From contig JAHHTP010000004.1 of the NCBI GenBank assembly GCA_020024615.1, forward strand, positions 1 through 64,000: a stretch of 64,000 bases of DNA, in the 5' to 3' direction. This DNA comes from Oscillospiraceae bacterium. GTDB lineage: Bacteria > Bacillota > Clostridia > Oscillospirales > Ruminococcaceae. Under the pieces are notes generated by a model. The model did no database searches. It was not told the DNA's origin and saw nothing but the letters and a program-made list of their open reading frames with translations. A program made the translations under genes and the position numbers. Shown here in pieces: positions 42,621-52,900 of the stretch. The number at the start of each line of letters is the position of its first letter. Position 1 is the first letter of the stretch.

Positions 42621-45077
42621 TTATCGTTTCAACAGGAAAAATCCACTGTGCAGCAATACCGGAATCAAACCCACTGCTGCCGAAATTAGCACCGGACTGC
42701 CAGCTATCGCTGCTGCCAGATAAAAAACACCAGTAATCGCAGCAAGAATAACAACCAACAGACGGTTGATTTCCAGCGAGGCGCGAATCTTTTGCAGTTG
42801 CTGCACCGCATGAAGTGCCGAGAAAAGACTTCCGTCACTCAGCACCATAGAGAGGGATGGAGAAGTTGAAGTCGTTTCTTTATCATAATCCGCATGCAGC
42901 CTGGACGGCAGAATCCCAATCACGTCCGCATCTTCTCCGAATAATGAGAACAGATGATTCTCAATCAGGCAATCCACCGATTTCACATAAATATACATTC
43001 CTCTGCTTTTGGCTTGTCCGAGGAAATGTTTGACCTGCAAAGGCACATTCAAGGTCAGCGTAAACGCGGTAATCAGTTCGCCGCGTCTTGCCAGATACAG
43101 CACCATTCTTCCTTTATCGCTCTCCGCTTGCTCGATTTCTTCCGATGGCATCCGAATATTGTGATTTTCCATCAGCTTACGGCTACCAATTAGAACACGG
43201 TTGTTGTCAACCCATGCGGAAATGCCCATACCATCCTCGTATGTAATAGAATCGACCGGTTTGAGCAGTTCCTTTTTATCCGAAATCATCTGTAAAAAGG
43301 TCGGTGCCAAAACACTTTTTCCGGCGGTCAGAATCGAAACAGCATCCAGAATGGCCTCGTCTACCCGCACACCGGAAGCCGAACGCAGTCCGTGCAGCAG
43401 CACCGATTCCGGCGGGAACAGGGCATCACTGCTAACAATCACCGCACCTGCATCTGCCATGGCATCCGCTGCATCCGCATGCAGAATGGTAAAGCTCTGG
43501 CTGATATTGCGGCGAATCTCATTCTGTTCTTTACAGGCACGCCGCATCGGCAATTCCGCTGCAAACATCGCCGCAAACGGACCGCAGAACGCAAACGCTC
43601 CCAAAAACACCAGTATGCCTTTCATCCATTCACCGGACAAAATCAAGCTGCCGATTGACGCAATGCAGGCACACACCGTCAGCCCAATCATAAACGGTTT
43701 TGTAAGATTGTCAAACCAGTCAGGTGAGAAACCATGATCCTCAAATCCAGAGAACATATCGCCTTTCACCTGTTTGACAACCAATGAATTTTCTTTGCGT
43801 TGTATATCAAGATTCTGTAATAAAAACCGATTTTCTAACGGCTCCAACGAATACCGCAGTGTCGAATGATCTTCGGCGGTGCGCTCAAACTGCTCTTGCA
43901 ACCGCCCCATCTGTAATTGCACGCCAAGATGATAGCTAAAAAGGCTTAACATATACAGCGGTGTATAACAGCTGTAAAACTCTTTGCTCATGATGGAAGG
44001 AACCGTCAAACTGAATATGCCAAAAATCAGGCCTGCCACATAGATCAGCGAAACCAGCATTTCCTTACCAAAACGGCGGTTTTGAAACAGCTGCCATGCA
44101 CCTATGAAAATATTGGTACTCGCAACGCCACCCAAAACCAGAATCAACATCTGAATGGAGGCGATGATAATCGGCGACATATTTGCGCCGCAGAAATACA
44201 AGCCAGCATCGCCAACATGCACCGTCAGGAAAAGCAGCGACAACACACTTAGTACCGCTGTCACAATGGTACGCAGCGTGGACATCTGCTTTTCGCCAGT
44301 TATAATGTGATAAATATTTTCAACTCGCTCTTGCAGCAAATTTGCTTCTTCGTCCTTGCCGGAAGAAATATCGCGCACTTCCTCTTTTTCAGAATTTTTC
44401 TGTGGGTGCATATGCAACATCTCCACCGCTTCCTGATTGGTGCGGGTGAAGGTAAACTCATGCATATTGTTAAAGAAATCCTTTACAGCATTGGCACGCT
44501 TGAGCTTAAAATTGGTATAACTAAACGGCTCAGCTTCCATCGTTTCACCGGTGACAATCCCTCGGGGCATTGTCATCTGCTGGGTGCCATCTTCTGCCGA
44601 AGGCTGCGTTGATTGTTTTTCAAACAGCCGCTGGGTCAACTCTTTTTGCAATTCTTCTTCCTGCACTGCTTCCAAAGTCGGCTCACTTTGAGATTCTTCG
44701 GTATTTTCGGTTTCCGGGGTTGGATTAGAGTCTGTTTCCGTTACGGTTTGGGGATTTTCCTGCGTAGGAAGTGGCGCAGGCGTTTCTGATTGGGCAGCTG
44801 CGTTAGTATCCCCAGCATCCTCCTGCAAAGGCACGCCCAACTGCGCCATGCGCTCTGCTAAAGTCTGGGCAACACGCTCTCTGATTTCCTTCTTTTTTTC
44901 TTCACTCAGTTTTACGGATGAACTGCCCTCGCCATGATGGGTATGATAACGCTCATATGCGCCGGTATATCCTCTTTCATCCATTGTTTTGAAAAAGGCA
45001 TTTTTGCTTTCAGCACTGGATTCCTGATCTGGTGTTTCAGGCTGCTGTGGCAAATTAGGTAAATTTTGTTCGGTCAT
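42621..45077 (-). CDS. P-type ATPase-like membrane pseudoenzyme with a long disordered N-terminus
   Basis: The first 265 of 818 residues are polar, with a Glu/Pro/Thr-rich disordered part (85-165). Membrane helices follow at about 268-286, 301-326, 340-360, 365-385, 461-480 and 486-508, with the last pair at 772-790 and 795-815. The soluble parts align by eye with heavy-metal P-type ATPases: KENSLVVKQVKGDMFSG (428-444) sits where TGESxPVxKxxGDxVxxG should be, AFCGPFAAMFAAELP (495-510) replaces the CPC helix, AGAVIVSSDALF (543-554) replaces VVxFDKTGTLT, and GMGISAWVDNNRVLIGSRKL (616-635) matches the nucleotide-domain signature. The TGDN and GDGxND segments are gone. No phosphorylation Asp remains, so pumping is unlikely; a regulatory or scaffold role is possible. 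It follows rlmB. Confidence 0.6.
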   Translation of the reverse strand: MTEQNLPNLPQQPETPDQESSAESKNAFFKTMDERGYTGAYERYHTHHGEGSSSVKLSEEKKKEIRERVAQTLAERMAQLGVPLQEDAGDTNAAAQSETPAPLPTQENPQTVTETDSNPTPETENTEESQSEPTLEAVQEEELQKELTQRLFEKQSTQPSAEDGTQQMTMPRGIVTGETMEAEPFSYTNFKLKRANAVKDFFNNMHEFTFTRTNQEAVEMLHMHPQKNSEKEEVRDISSGKDEEANLLQERVENIYHIITGEKQMSTLRTIVTAVLSVLSLLFLTVHVGDAGLYFCGANMSPIIIASIQMLILVLGGVASTNIFIGAWQLFQNRRFGKEMLVSLIYVAGLIFGIFSLTVPSIMSKEFYSCYTPLYMLSLFSYHLGVQLQMGRLQEQFERTAEDHSTLRYSLEPLENRFLLQNLDIQRKENSLVVKQVKGDMFSGFEDHGFSPDWFDNLTKPFMIGLTVCACIASIGSLILSGEWMKGILVFLGAFAFCGPFAAMFAAELPMRRACKEQNEIRRNISQSFTILHADAADAMADAGAVIVSSDALFPPESVLLHGLRSASGVRVDEAILDAVSILTAGKSVLAPTFLQMISDKKELLKPVDSITYEDGMGISAWVDNNRVLIGSRKLMENHNIRMPSEEIEQAESDKGRMVLYLARRGELITAFTLTLNVPLQVKHFLGQAKSRGMYIYVKSVDCLIENHLFSLFGEDADVIGILPSRLHADYDKETTSTSPSLSMVLSDGSLFSALHAVQQLQKIRASLEINRLLVVILAAITGVFYLAAAIAGSPVLISAAVGLIPVLLHSGFFLLKR

Positions 45078-45106
45078 TGTGCATAATCCTCACATTTTTT
45101 CACGCT

Positions 45107-46120
45107 TCAAGCTTGATTCAGTCTGCCGCGCAGTACTTCATACATCAGAATACCAGCAGCAACCGAAGCATTCAGGGAATTGATCTGTCCACACATCGGC
45201 AGGGAAACCGTCACATCACAGGTCTCTTTTACCAGACGCGACACGCCGTCCCCTTCTGCGCCAATAACCAGTCCGACACCGCCGGAATAATTGGTTTTAT
45301 CCCAACGCTGACCATCCATATCCGCGCAGTAGAACCAGATGCCCTGTTCTTTGAGTTCCTTCATTTCTGCAACGAGATTGGTCACTCTTGCAATGCGCAT
45401 AACACCAGCCGCACCTGCTGAAGTGCGGTATACCGTTGCATTCACCGTTGCACTGCGGCGTTTTGGAATGATGATGCCATGTGCGCCACACGCCTCAGCA
45501 GTTCGGATGATTGCTCCTAAATTGTGCGGATCCTCAATCCCATCTGCTACCACAATAAATGGCTGCTCGCCCTTTTCTTTTGCATAAGCCAGAATGTCCG
45601 AAACCGCAACATATTCGGTAGCACTACATTTTGCCGCAACACCCTGATGATATACACCGCCGCAGATTTCATCCAGCTTGGCAGTGGAAACTTCCCGAAT
45701 GACCAATTTCTGATCTTTTGCCATTGCAAAGATTTTGGCAAGCGGGCCGCGTTTTGCATTTTCATTGTCATTGACAAAATATACGCAGTCAATGCTCTTT
45801 CCCGACTGCATCAGTTCGGTTACCGCATTTCTGCCGCAAACCAGCTCCATTCCCTCATCCTCGACTGTTTCAGTCGGTCTATAATGTTCCACCGGTTTTT
45901 CATAATTTCTGCGCAAAGGTCTGCTATCCTCCCGTTTCTGATACGGTTTGGCATTGCGGGAAAATCGATTTTCCGATTTTCCACCAAAATCTTTTCCGCG
46001 GAAATCTTTGCTCCGGGAATCTTTGGCGGAAAAATCACGACGATCTTTACCGTCTTTATTGGATGCACTGGATGCACTACGATTATAATTACGCTTATAA
46101 TTCTTATTTTCCATTAACAT
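45107..46120 (-). CDS. rlmB: RlmB/TrmH-type 23S rRNA 2'-O-methyltransferase
   Basis: Residues about 88-337 are a SpoU-family enzyme: substrate-binding domain (VCGRNAVTELMQSG, GVYHQGVAA) and the knotted SAM-binding domain with IEDPHNLGAIIRTAEACGAHG, LVIGAEGDGVSRL and LPMCGQINSLNASVAAGI. It probably methylates G2251-type guanosine in 23S rRNA. The first 85 residues are a charged low-complexity extension with near-repeats such as KDSRSKDFRGKDFGGK, which may bind RNA. Two ATGs (46120, 46114) are possible; AAAGAGAT lies before the first. It follows addA, with its own promoter inside the addA end. Confidence 0.9.
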   Translation of the reverse strand: MLMENKNYKRNYNRSASSASNKDGKDRRDFSAKDSRSKDFRGKDFGGKSENRFSRNAKPYQKREDSRPLRRNYEKPVEHYRPTETVEDEGMELVCGRNAVTELMQSGKSIDCVYFVNDNENAKRGPLAKIFAMAKDQKLVIREVSTAKLDEICGGVYHQGVAAKCSATEYVAVSDILAYAKEKGEQPFIVVADGIEDPHNLGAIIRTAEACGAHGIIIPKRRSATVNATVYRTSAGAAGVMRIARVTNLVAEMKELKEQGIWFYCADMDGQRWDKTNYSGGVGLVIGAEGDGVSRLVKETCDVTVSLPMCGQINSLNASVAAGILMYEVLRGRLNQA

Positions 46121-46156
46121 TCATCTCTTTCTATACATTATATATCATTGTATTCT

Positions 46157-46186
46157 ATTATAACACAAATATCGGGATAATTACAA
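46157..46186 (-). promoter_or_regulatory. sigma-A promoter of rlmB
   Basis: TTGTAA (46181-46186) and TATAAT (46157-46162) on the minus strand are 18 bp apart, with TGT before the -10. The -35 overlaps the addA stop. Confidence 0.65.
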
Positions 46187-49100
46187 GTCCTTTTCTTCCG
46201 CAATCTCAATCTCCTGCCCCAAATACAGCGAGTAAATCAACATTTGCTTTACCGCCTGTTTTCCCGGATAATACGCCGAAAACAGCAGATTCAGCGCATC
46301 CCGATAAATGGAAAGCTGTTTTTGATAACGCTCTACAAATTCCCTTTCGGTTTCCAACCGATCTGTTTTATAATCAATCAGCACCAATCCATCCGTATCT
46401 AAAATAATGCAGTCGGCAATACCCTGAACAACGATCTTTTCATCTCGACAGTTTTCTGCAAGATTTTCATCCAGTTCAGTCGCTGGAAGCTCGTGAATAA
46501 ACGCATATTCTCGCAGCAGATTCCCCTGTTTCTGCGCAGCAAGCATTCTGCTGCACAATTTTCCATACAAAAACCGTTTGATGTGATAGCGGTTGATCAG
46601 CTGCAAATCTGTTTCGGATAAAAACGCCAGCTGCTGCAAACGGACACATTCCTGTTCCAAATCATCGCGCGCCGCCTGAAAATTTGCATACTGCAAAAAC
46701 GCATGGGTAGCAGTTCCGCGCATTGCACCTGTAATGCTTTCTTCCTCATCGGTCAAAAAGGCTGGTTTTTTTAAGCCTGCTTCTGCTAAAATGTCCGGCT
46801 GTAATGGAACTTCCGGCAAAAGCAGCTGTTCTTCGTGCTGTCTGTGATACAAATCCATTCCCACAGGCGGATTTTGATGTGATAAAGCCGTAACCGAGGT
46901 CTTTGCCGGGAATTTGGTCACCGCCTGATATGGGTAGGGTTCCAACAGACGATTGACCTGTTCCATCGACACAGACTGTGGCTCCAGTTCGGTGTTTTCC
47001 ACCTTAACCGGCGGCAATTTCGGATGGTAGCTGCTTGCACGCTCGATCACCACCTGCAGGGAAAGTGCGCGGTTTTGAGAATCACCTAGATGACTTAGAA
47101 CACTGGTGAATGGCAGGCTGTTTAAAACCGGATATCCCATGGATTCCAGCTTCAATGCCGCCTCTGGCACCGACAGCAGCCCTGCCAGCAGCCAATCCAT
47201 ATAGTTGCTAACCGTACCACTCCACGATTCCAAAAGTCGATAATCGCCTTCCTCGGACACCGCTTTTTTGGACAGCGTTTTTAATCTGGATTCCAAATTC
47301 TGACAGCTGCCAACACAGATGAGTTTTTCCCTTGCGCGCGTCAATGCAACATACAAAAGTCGCATCTCCTCAGAGGTATTTGCCGCATCGATTTTGCTTT
47401 TCAGCTGCTCACCGTACGCATTATAATACCGAATACAGTTTTGCTCGTCGCTGTATTGCAGTGTCAACCCCAAATCCGCGTCCAGCAGATAGCCGCCCGT
47501 CGTATCCATTTTGTTGAATCTGGCTTCACAATGACACAAAATACAAATCGGTGCTTCCAAACCTTTACTGCCATGGATGGTCATTACCTCCACGACATCA
47601 TCATTCTGCTCCAGCGCAGTTGCAGGCGCAATATCTTCGTCCAGTTCCATCAGCCGACTTACATACTGCAAAAATCCATCAATGCCACCCAGATTATCCT
47701 GCTCCCAGCCAGCGACTTCTTTGCACAGCAAATTTAAATTGGCGTTTTTCTGTTCTCCATCCTCGCCTGCCGCCAGCAAAGCCAGATAATGGCTGCGATC
47801 AAACGCATACTGTAAGAAATCTGATACGGTCATCTGCATTGACTGGGTACGCAATTCCCCGATCAGCTGCACGACCGCAAACGCTTTTGCGTGAATCGCA
47901 TTCTGCTCATCTTCCGCCGCAATTTTCAAAGCGTCAAACATATACTGACAGCCGTTTTCATTGGCAGTCAGGCGCAATGCCGCTGCATCATCAAAATCAA
48001 ACAGCGCATACGGCGAGAGCAGAAAGCACCACAGATTAAAATCATCCTGCGGATTTTTGGCAATCTTCATCATGGCAAGGCAGCCTTGAATTTCGGACGT
48101 TTCATAAAACGCCTTGACGCTTGCGGTGTGATAGTGAATGTGATGGGCATCCAACGCCTTGAGCATCAATCCAAGCCGCGTATGCGAACGCATCAGCACC
48201 ATAAAATCACGATAACAACAGTCACGCAGCTGTCCGGTGTCCGAATCAGTAACCTGATATTTCTGCTCGATCATCCGCTGAATCATTTGCGCAATGTACT
48301 CTTCCTGGTCAATCGCACCTTTAGAAACTTTGGTTTCCCCTTCATTATCCAGAATATGCAATTCCGCCGCATCTGAAAACTGCGGTGGCAGCGGCGGATA
48401 ACTTCTGCCTGCGTTCATCGCCGCATCCGCATTGTAGCAAACACCACCGACCTTTGACGACATCACCCGCCCGAACAGATAATTGACAGTATCAATCACG
48501 CTGCCACGGCTGCGGAAATTATCTTTCAGCACAATGCGCACCGGCTCATGCTCTTTCATGTTTTCGATGGAAGCGTATGTAAGCAGTCTCTTCGAAAACA
48601 ATTCCGGCTTTGCATGGCGGAAACGGTAGATACTCTGTTTGATATCGCCTACCATAAAAAGGTGGTCTGTTCCGTCAGTCAACATTCGAAAAATAATATC
48701 CTGCACACGGTTGTTGTCCTGACATTCGTCAACCATCACGCAATCATAATTTGCGGCAATCTGTTTTGCGGTTTCGGTTGGGGTAAACGAAATCTCCCCT
48801 GCATCATCTATCGCAGCCTGCGCAAGCAGTTGTACCGTGTACTGCTCCAAATCCGCAAAATCAAGCTGCCCTTTTTCGGTTTTGCGCAGAGATAACCGCT
48901 GATGAAATTCTGCGGTCATGCTGTAAATCTCCTGCACCGCATCCAAAACAAGCTTATCATGTGCGGCATTGGAACCGTGAAATTCGCTTAGCCAGTCCGC
49001 AAGTTGGTTGGCCTGCTCCCAGAGGGTCATCCACGGTGCTAAGCGTTCCTGTTCCCGCAATTCCTTATAATCTTTTTTGGTCGGCTTTTTCGGCAGATTG

Positions 49101-49972
49101 GCAAGTGCTTGTTCCATTTCGGCAACAGACTCTGTATTTTCCAGCTCTGTCATACAGCCACGCATGACCTTTTCCCATTCGGCATATCGCGCGATGGTTA
49201 ATTGATTCTTAGCTTTTGTCGTTTCGGTCATCCTTTTTTTGGTCTGGAAAAGAATTTCTTCCTCCGCCTGTGCAAGATCTTCCAGATTCTGCAAGGATTG
49301 CACCAATGCAGCCGCCGTCTGCTGCATTTTTGCCACAAACAGACTTTCTTCATGCTGACTTTGCCGCATTGCCTGTTTCATTTTGATGGTACAGCTTTGC
49401 AACCACAATGCAAGGTTCGGCTCGGCTCTAGCAGTTGTGTAGACTGCCAGAATGATTTGCTTAATTTTGCTGTCCGAGCCGTTCTCACAAAGTGCGCGCA
49501 CTGCCGCAAACCCTGGTGTCTGCTTCTCGTAACAATCTACCATCAATTCTTCCAGCACTTCATCCTGCATCTGCCGCAATGCGCCGCCCTGAATAATCGA
49601 AAACTGAGGTGGCAGACCCAGTTTTTCAAAATTCTGCTGTAAAATGGTTTTGCACAGCGAATCTATCGTGGAAATTTGCGCTTGTGCCAACAGTCTGCGC
49701 TGGTGCTGCAATTTCTCGTTTTCAGGCGTTTCAACAATCCGCTTTTCCAGTTCTTTGGTGATACGCTCTCGCAGTTCAGCGCTTGCCGCCTTGGTAAAGG
49801 TGACAATCAGCATGCGGTCTGCGTCAATCGGTGGCAGATTGCAATCACCTGCCAGCAGAGAAATGACGCGTTTGGACAATACCGAAGTTTTTCCACTTCC
49901 GGCAGCCGCCGCAACCAAAATCGGTCTGCCTCGCATATCAACAGCAAGCTGCTGCATTTGTGTTAATCCCAT
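46181..49972 (-). CDS. addA: ATP-dependent helicase/nuclease subunit A
   Basis: The 1263-aa UvrD-like helicase has Walker A ILVAAAAGSGKTSVLSKR (15-32), motif II DCVMVDECQDNN (about 395), motif III FMVGDIKQSIYRFR, motif V EVMTIHGSKGLEAPI and motif VI LLYVALTRAREKL. A C-terminal RecB-type nuclease follows, with DGLVLIDYKTDR near residue 1200. With AddB it processes double-strand breaks up to Chi-like sites for RecA. The length is normal. The ATG overlaps addB by 10 bp. Confidence 0.96.
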   Translation of the reverse strand: MGLTQMQQLAVDMRGRPILVAAAAGSGKTSVLSKRVISLLAGDCNLPPIDADRMLIVTFTKAASAELRERITKELEKRIVETPENEKLQHQRRLLAQAQISTIDSLCKTILQQNFEKLGLPPQFSIIQGGALRQMQDEVLEELMVDCYEKQTPGFAAVRALCENGSDSKIKQIILAVYTTARAEPNLALWLQSCTIKMKQAMRQSQHEESLFVAKMQQTAAALVQSLQNLEDLAQAEEEILFQTKKRMTETTKAKNQLTIARYAEWEKVMRGCMTELENTESVAEMEQALANLPKKPTKKDYKELREQERLAPWMTLWEQANQLADWLSEFHGSNAAHDKLVLDAVQEIYSMTAEFHQRLSLRKTEKGQLDFADLEQYTVQLLAQAAIDDAGEISFTPTETAKQIAANYDCVMVDECQDNNRVQDIIFRMLTDGTDHLFMVGDIKQSIYRFRHAKPELFSKRLLTYASIENMKEHEPVRIVLKDNFRSRGSVIDTVNYLFGRVMSSKVGGVCYNADAAMNAGRSYPPLPPQFSDAAELHILDNEGETKVSKGAIDQEEYIAQMIQRMIEQKYQVTDSDTGQLRDCCYRDFMVLMRSHTRLGLMLKALDAHHIHYHTASVKAFYETSEIQGCLAMMKIAKNPQDDFNLWCFLLSPYALFDFDDAAALRLTANENGCQYMFDALKIAAEDEQNAIHAKAFAVVQLIGELRTQSMQMTVSDFLQYAFDRSHYLALLAAGEDGEQKNANLNLLCKEVAGWEQDNLGGIDGFLQYVSRLMELDEDIAPATALEQNDDVVEVMTIHGSKGLEAPICILCHCEARFNKMDTTGGYLLDADLGLTLQYSDEQNCIRYYNAYGEQLKSKIDAANTSEEMRLLYVALTRAREKLICVGSCQNLESRLKTLSKKAVSEEGDYRLLESWSGTVSNYMDWLLAGLLSVPEAALKLESMGYPVLNSLPFTSVLSHLGDSQNRALSLQVVIERASSYHPKLPPVKVENTELEPQSVSMEQVNRLLEPYPYQAVTKFPAKTSVTALSHQNPPVGMDLYHRQHEEQLLLPEVPLQPDILAEAGLKKPAFLTDEEESITGAMRGTATHAFLQYANFQAARDDLEQECVRLQQLAFLSETDLQLINRYHIKRFLYGKLCSRMLAAQKQGNLLREYAFIHELPATELDENLAENCRDEKIVVQGIADCIILDTDGLVLIDYKTDRLETEREFVERYQKQLSIYRDALNLLFSAYYPGKQAVKQMLIYSLYLGQEIEIAEEKDL

Positions 49973-52900
49973 GATACTTCCTCCTGCCCATAGATCATCT
50001 GCTGGGCTTCTTCTTCACTTACCTTTGTTCGTTCGCAGGATTCAATTCTGACATCCTTGCCACATAATTCCCGGTATTCACAATATTCACAGGCCGTGGT
50101 ATCGGTATAATAGACCGGCTCAATTCCACCACTGGATACCTCTTTTGCCATATTTTTGACCTGTCGCCGCACATAATTCTCGATTTTTCGATATTCCTGC
50201 TGGGTGCGCAGAGAGCTGTCATCTACTTGCTGCTTTTGATCCATTCCAACCGGAATATAGTGTTCCTGTAGTTTTTCTTCCATAGCACGCATCCGCAGCA
50301 ATTCCTCTTTTTCATCCACCAAAATACCATTCATACAGAATCCGCCAGCCAGATATTCCGCTTTCTCTGCTTCGGCAAGGTGATGTGTGTTGATCAATTC
50401 CACTTTTCTGGCTGGATAGTACAGCACCCCTGACGGAATCATACCTGTCAGATTGCCTGTTGCGCCGTTTGCCACCGCCATTTCATATAAAATCATTTGC
50501 AGATGTTCGCCGCTTAACAGATTGACATATTCAAATTTCTTATTTCCGGTCTTATAATCAATGATGCGGAAATATTTTTTATCAGCCTCATAATAAATAT
50601 CTAAGCGATCAATTCTGCCCCTGATTCGAATCGAATGTGTATCATCAACCGCAATAGAAAGCGGCGCAATCCGCTTATTTCCGATGTCGCACTCCACCGC
50701 CAGAACCTCAAATTTGCTTTGCAGCTGCTCGGCATAGATATTTTCGGCAATGCGCAGAATGGTCAGCAGCATACTTTGCGCTAACGCCTTATCTTTTGCG
50801 CAAATCTTGCCCGGATTTTCAAATCGCTTTTCCAGTTGAGCTTCAAATGCAGCTTCTACCATCTGCCGAATCTCATCCTTAATCTGCTGGCTATTGGCAA
50901 AGCTGCCCTCCTCTGCTGCTTTTTGGGCATCCGCTTTTGCTTTTGCACTCAACTGGGGTGTCAGCTCGGCAATGACATGATGCACGATATTGCCACGCAA
51001 CAGCGGATTATACGCAGCCCGCTCTCGAATTCGCAGTTTTAAGCCATATTTGACAAAGTAAGCAAACGGGCATTGATAGTACTGCTCAATTTCACTTGGC
51101 GAAAGCATACGCTGATACAAGGTATAAAGCTGTTCAATGGTATCCTTGCCGGACAGCACATACCGCTTTGGAAGCTGTATGCTGTTTACCGCATCCAAAA
51201 TCGCCGCATATCTGTTTTCCGGTAATTTTCGCAGCAAATCCAGATATTTTAGGGCTTCCTGCTTATCGCTGCGTACCAGATGACAATAGCTGTCCAGAAC
51301 GGAGGCGGCGGTTGTCATGCGCTGCGCCTGCGACAGGTTTCCTGGCACAGCTTTTCGATCCAGCAACCGTTCAAATCGCCAGATCAGTTCACTCGCCAGC
51401 TGCTTTTCACCGCCTAAATTCGCTTTGCGATAGCTGATATATAATCGCTGTGTTGGTGCGCATACCATTTGATAGGCAATAAAGCGTTCCTCGTTCAACC
51501 GTTCTTCCAGTGTTTTGCCGACCACAATATCAAATTCGGACATCTGTTTGCATTCCATATCTGAAAACAATCCGCTCTGTGCATTCGGACGCTTCGGGAA
51601 AATCCCTTCGTTTGCACCAAGGATCCAAACCACCTTCGGATCATGCAACCGAATCTGATCAGCCGAACCCACCAGAATACAGTCCATTGTCTGCTCCACC
51701 GCTTTGATTTTGGTTTCCTTCACCGACTGCGCAAACAGACGATAGTACTCAGCACCACTGATCTTTTCCTCTGCGATGGTATCACTCAATCGGGTTAAAA
51801 TGTCGCCAAAAATGTTCCAGACGCGCTTTTGCTGCATCTGCTGGTTCAAATCATCCAAAGCCTGAAGATTCTCGGCGAAACGACGGATAACTCCAAGTTT
51901 TTCCAACGCTTCGTATAAAAGCTCACCAAACTCCCGACCGGTATGGTTCTCGGCTGTAAACAGCGGAGAAATGGCATCCATATATCTCGCACGCAGCAAT
52001 TCCGGCGCATCGCCCAGCTGCTGCTCCCTACCCAATTCCTCCAGTTCATAACCGGACAATTTAGCATCGAATGGCTTTTTCCAGTCACGCAGACGCTGTG
52101 GTTGCCATACATACAGATATTCCTCCAGCTGTGCAATATCCATATCGGATGCCTCAAACAAGCCGCTTTTCATCACACTCAGTGCATCAATCGACGAAAA
52201 GCGGATAAATGCCGCTTTCAACAGGGCAAAACACACCGTAAACAATGGTTCAGACTGCGGCGCATTGCCCCCATCCACACAGTACGGCAGCTCAAATTTC
52301 ATGGCAGCCGATGCAATCGGCAGGCGATACGCATCATCACGATACACAACCGCAATATCACGCAGTCGCAGACTGCCCTTCGCATCCTTCAATAATGATT
52401 TCAAGGTTCCAAGGCAATACTCCGCTTCTGCATACTCATCCCGGCAGGAAAACACCTGCACACTATCATCCTCTGGTTTGGTTTCCGGCACACGCAACGG
52501 TTCATCAAACAAGGATTTTTTAACCAAATCCAAGGCATTTTCCGGCATTTTAGTTTGATATGTTTCCTTTTGGCAGTGTCCGCCAGACAATCCTTCCAAA
52601 TGCTCGTATGTATCCAGCGTAAGCGCATAAATGCTGTACAGTTCTTTTTTTGCCTGTTGATAATCCAATAGCAGACTGACATACACATCCGCACCCTGCC
52701 GCAACATAAGCCGAATAAATTCATACTGCGGCGCAGTAAAACTCTTAAAGCCATCCAGCAGCACCGTTTTACCAGCAAATATTTTTTCCTGGTGGTTTTC
52801 TTCCCGATCTTTGATTTTAGCAGCAGCTGCTGAAAGATCATCCAAATTGTCACGCCATGCTGACGAAAGACGCATCTCATAGTACATCGCAATGCTGCCA

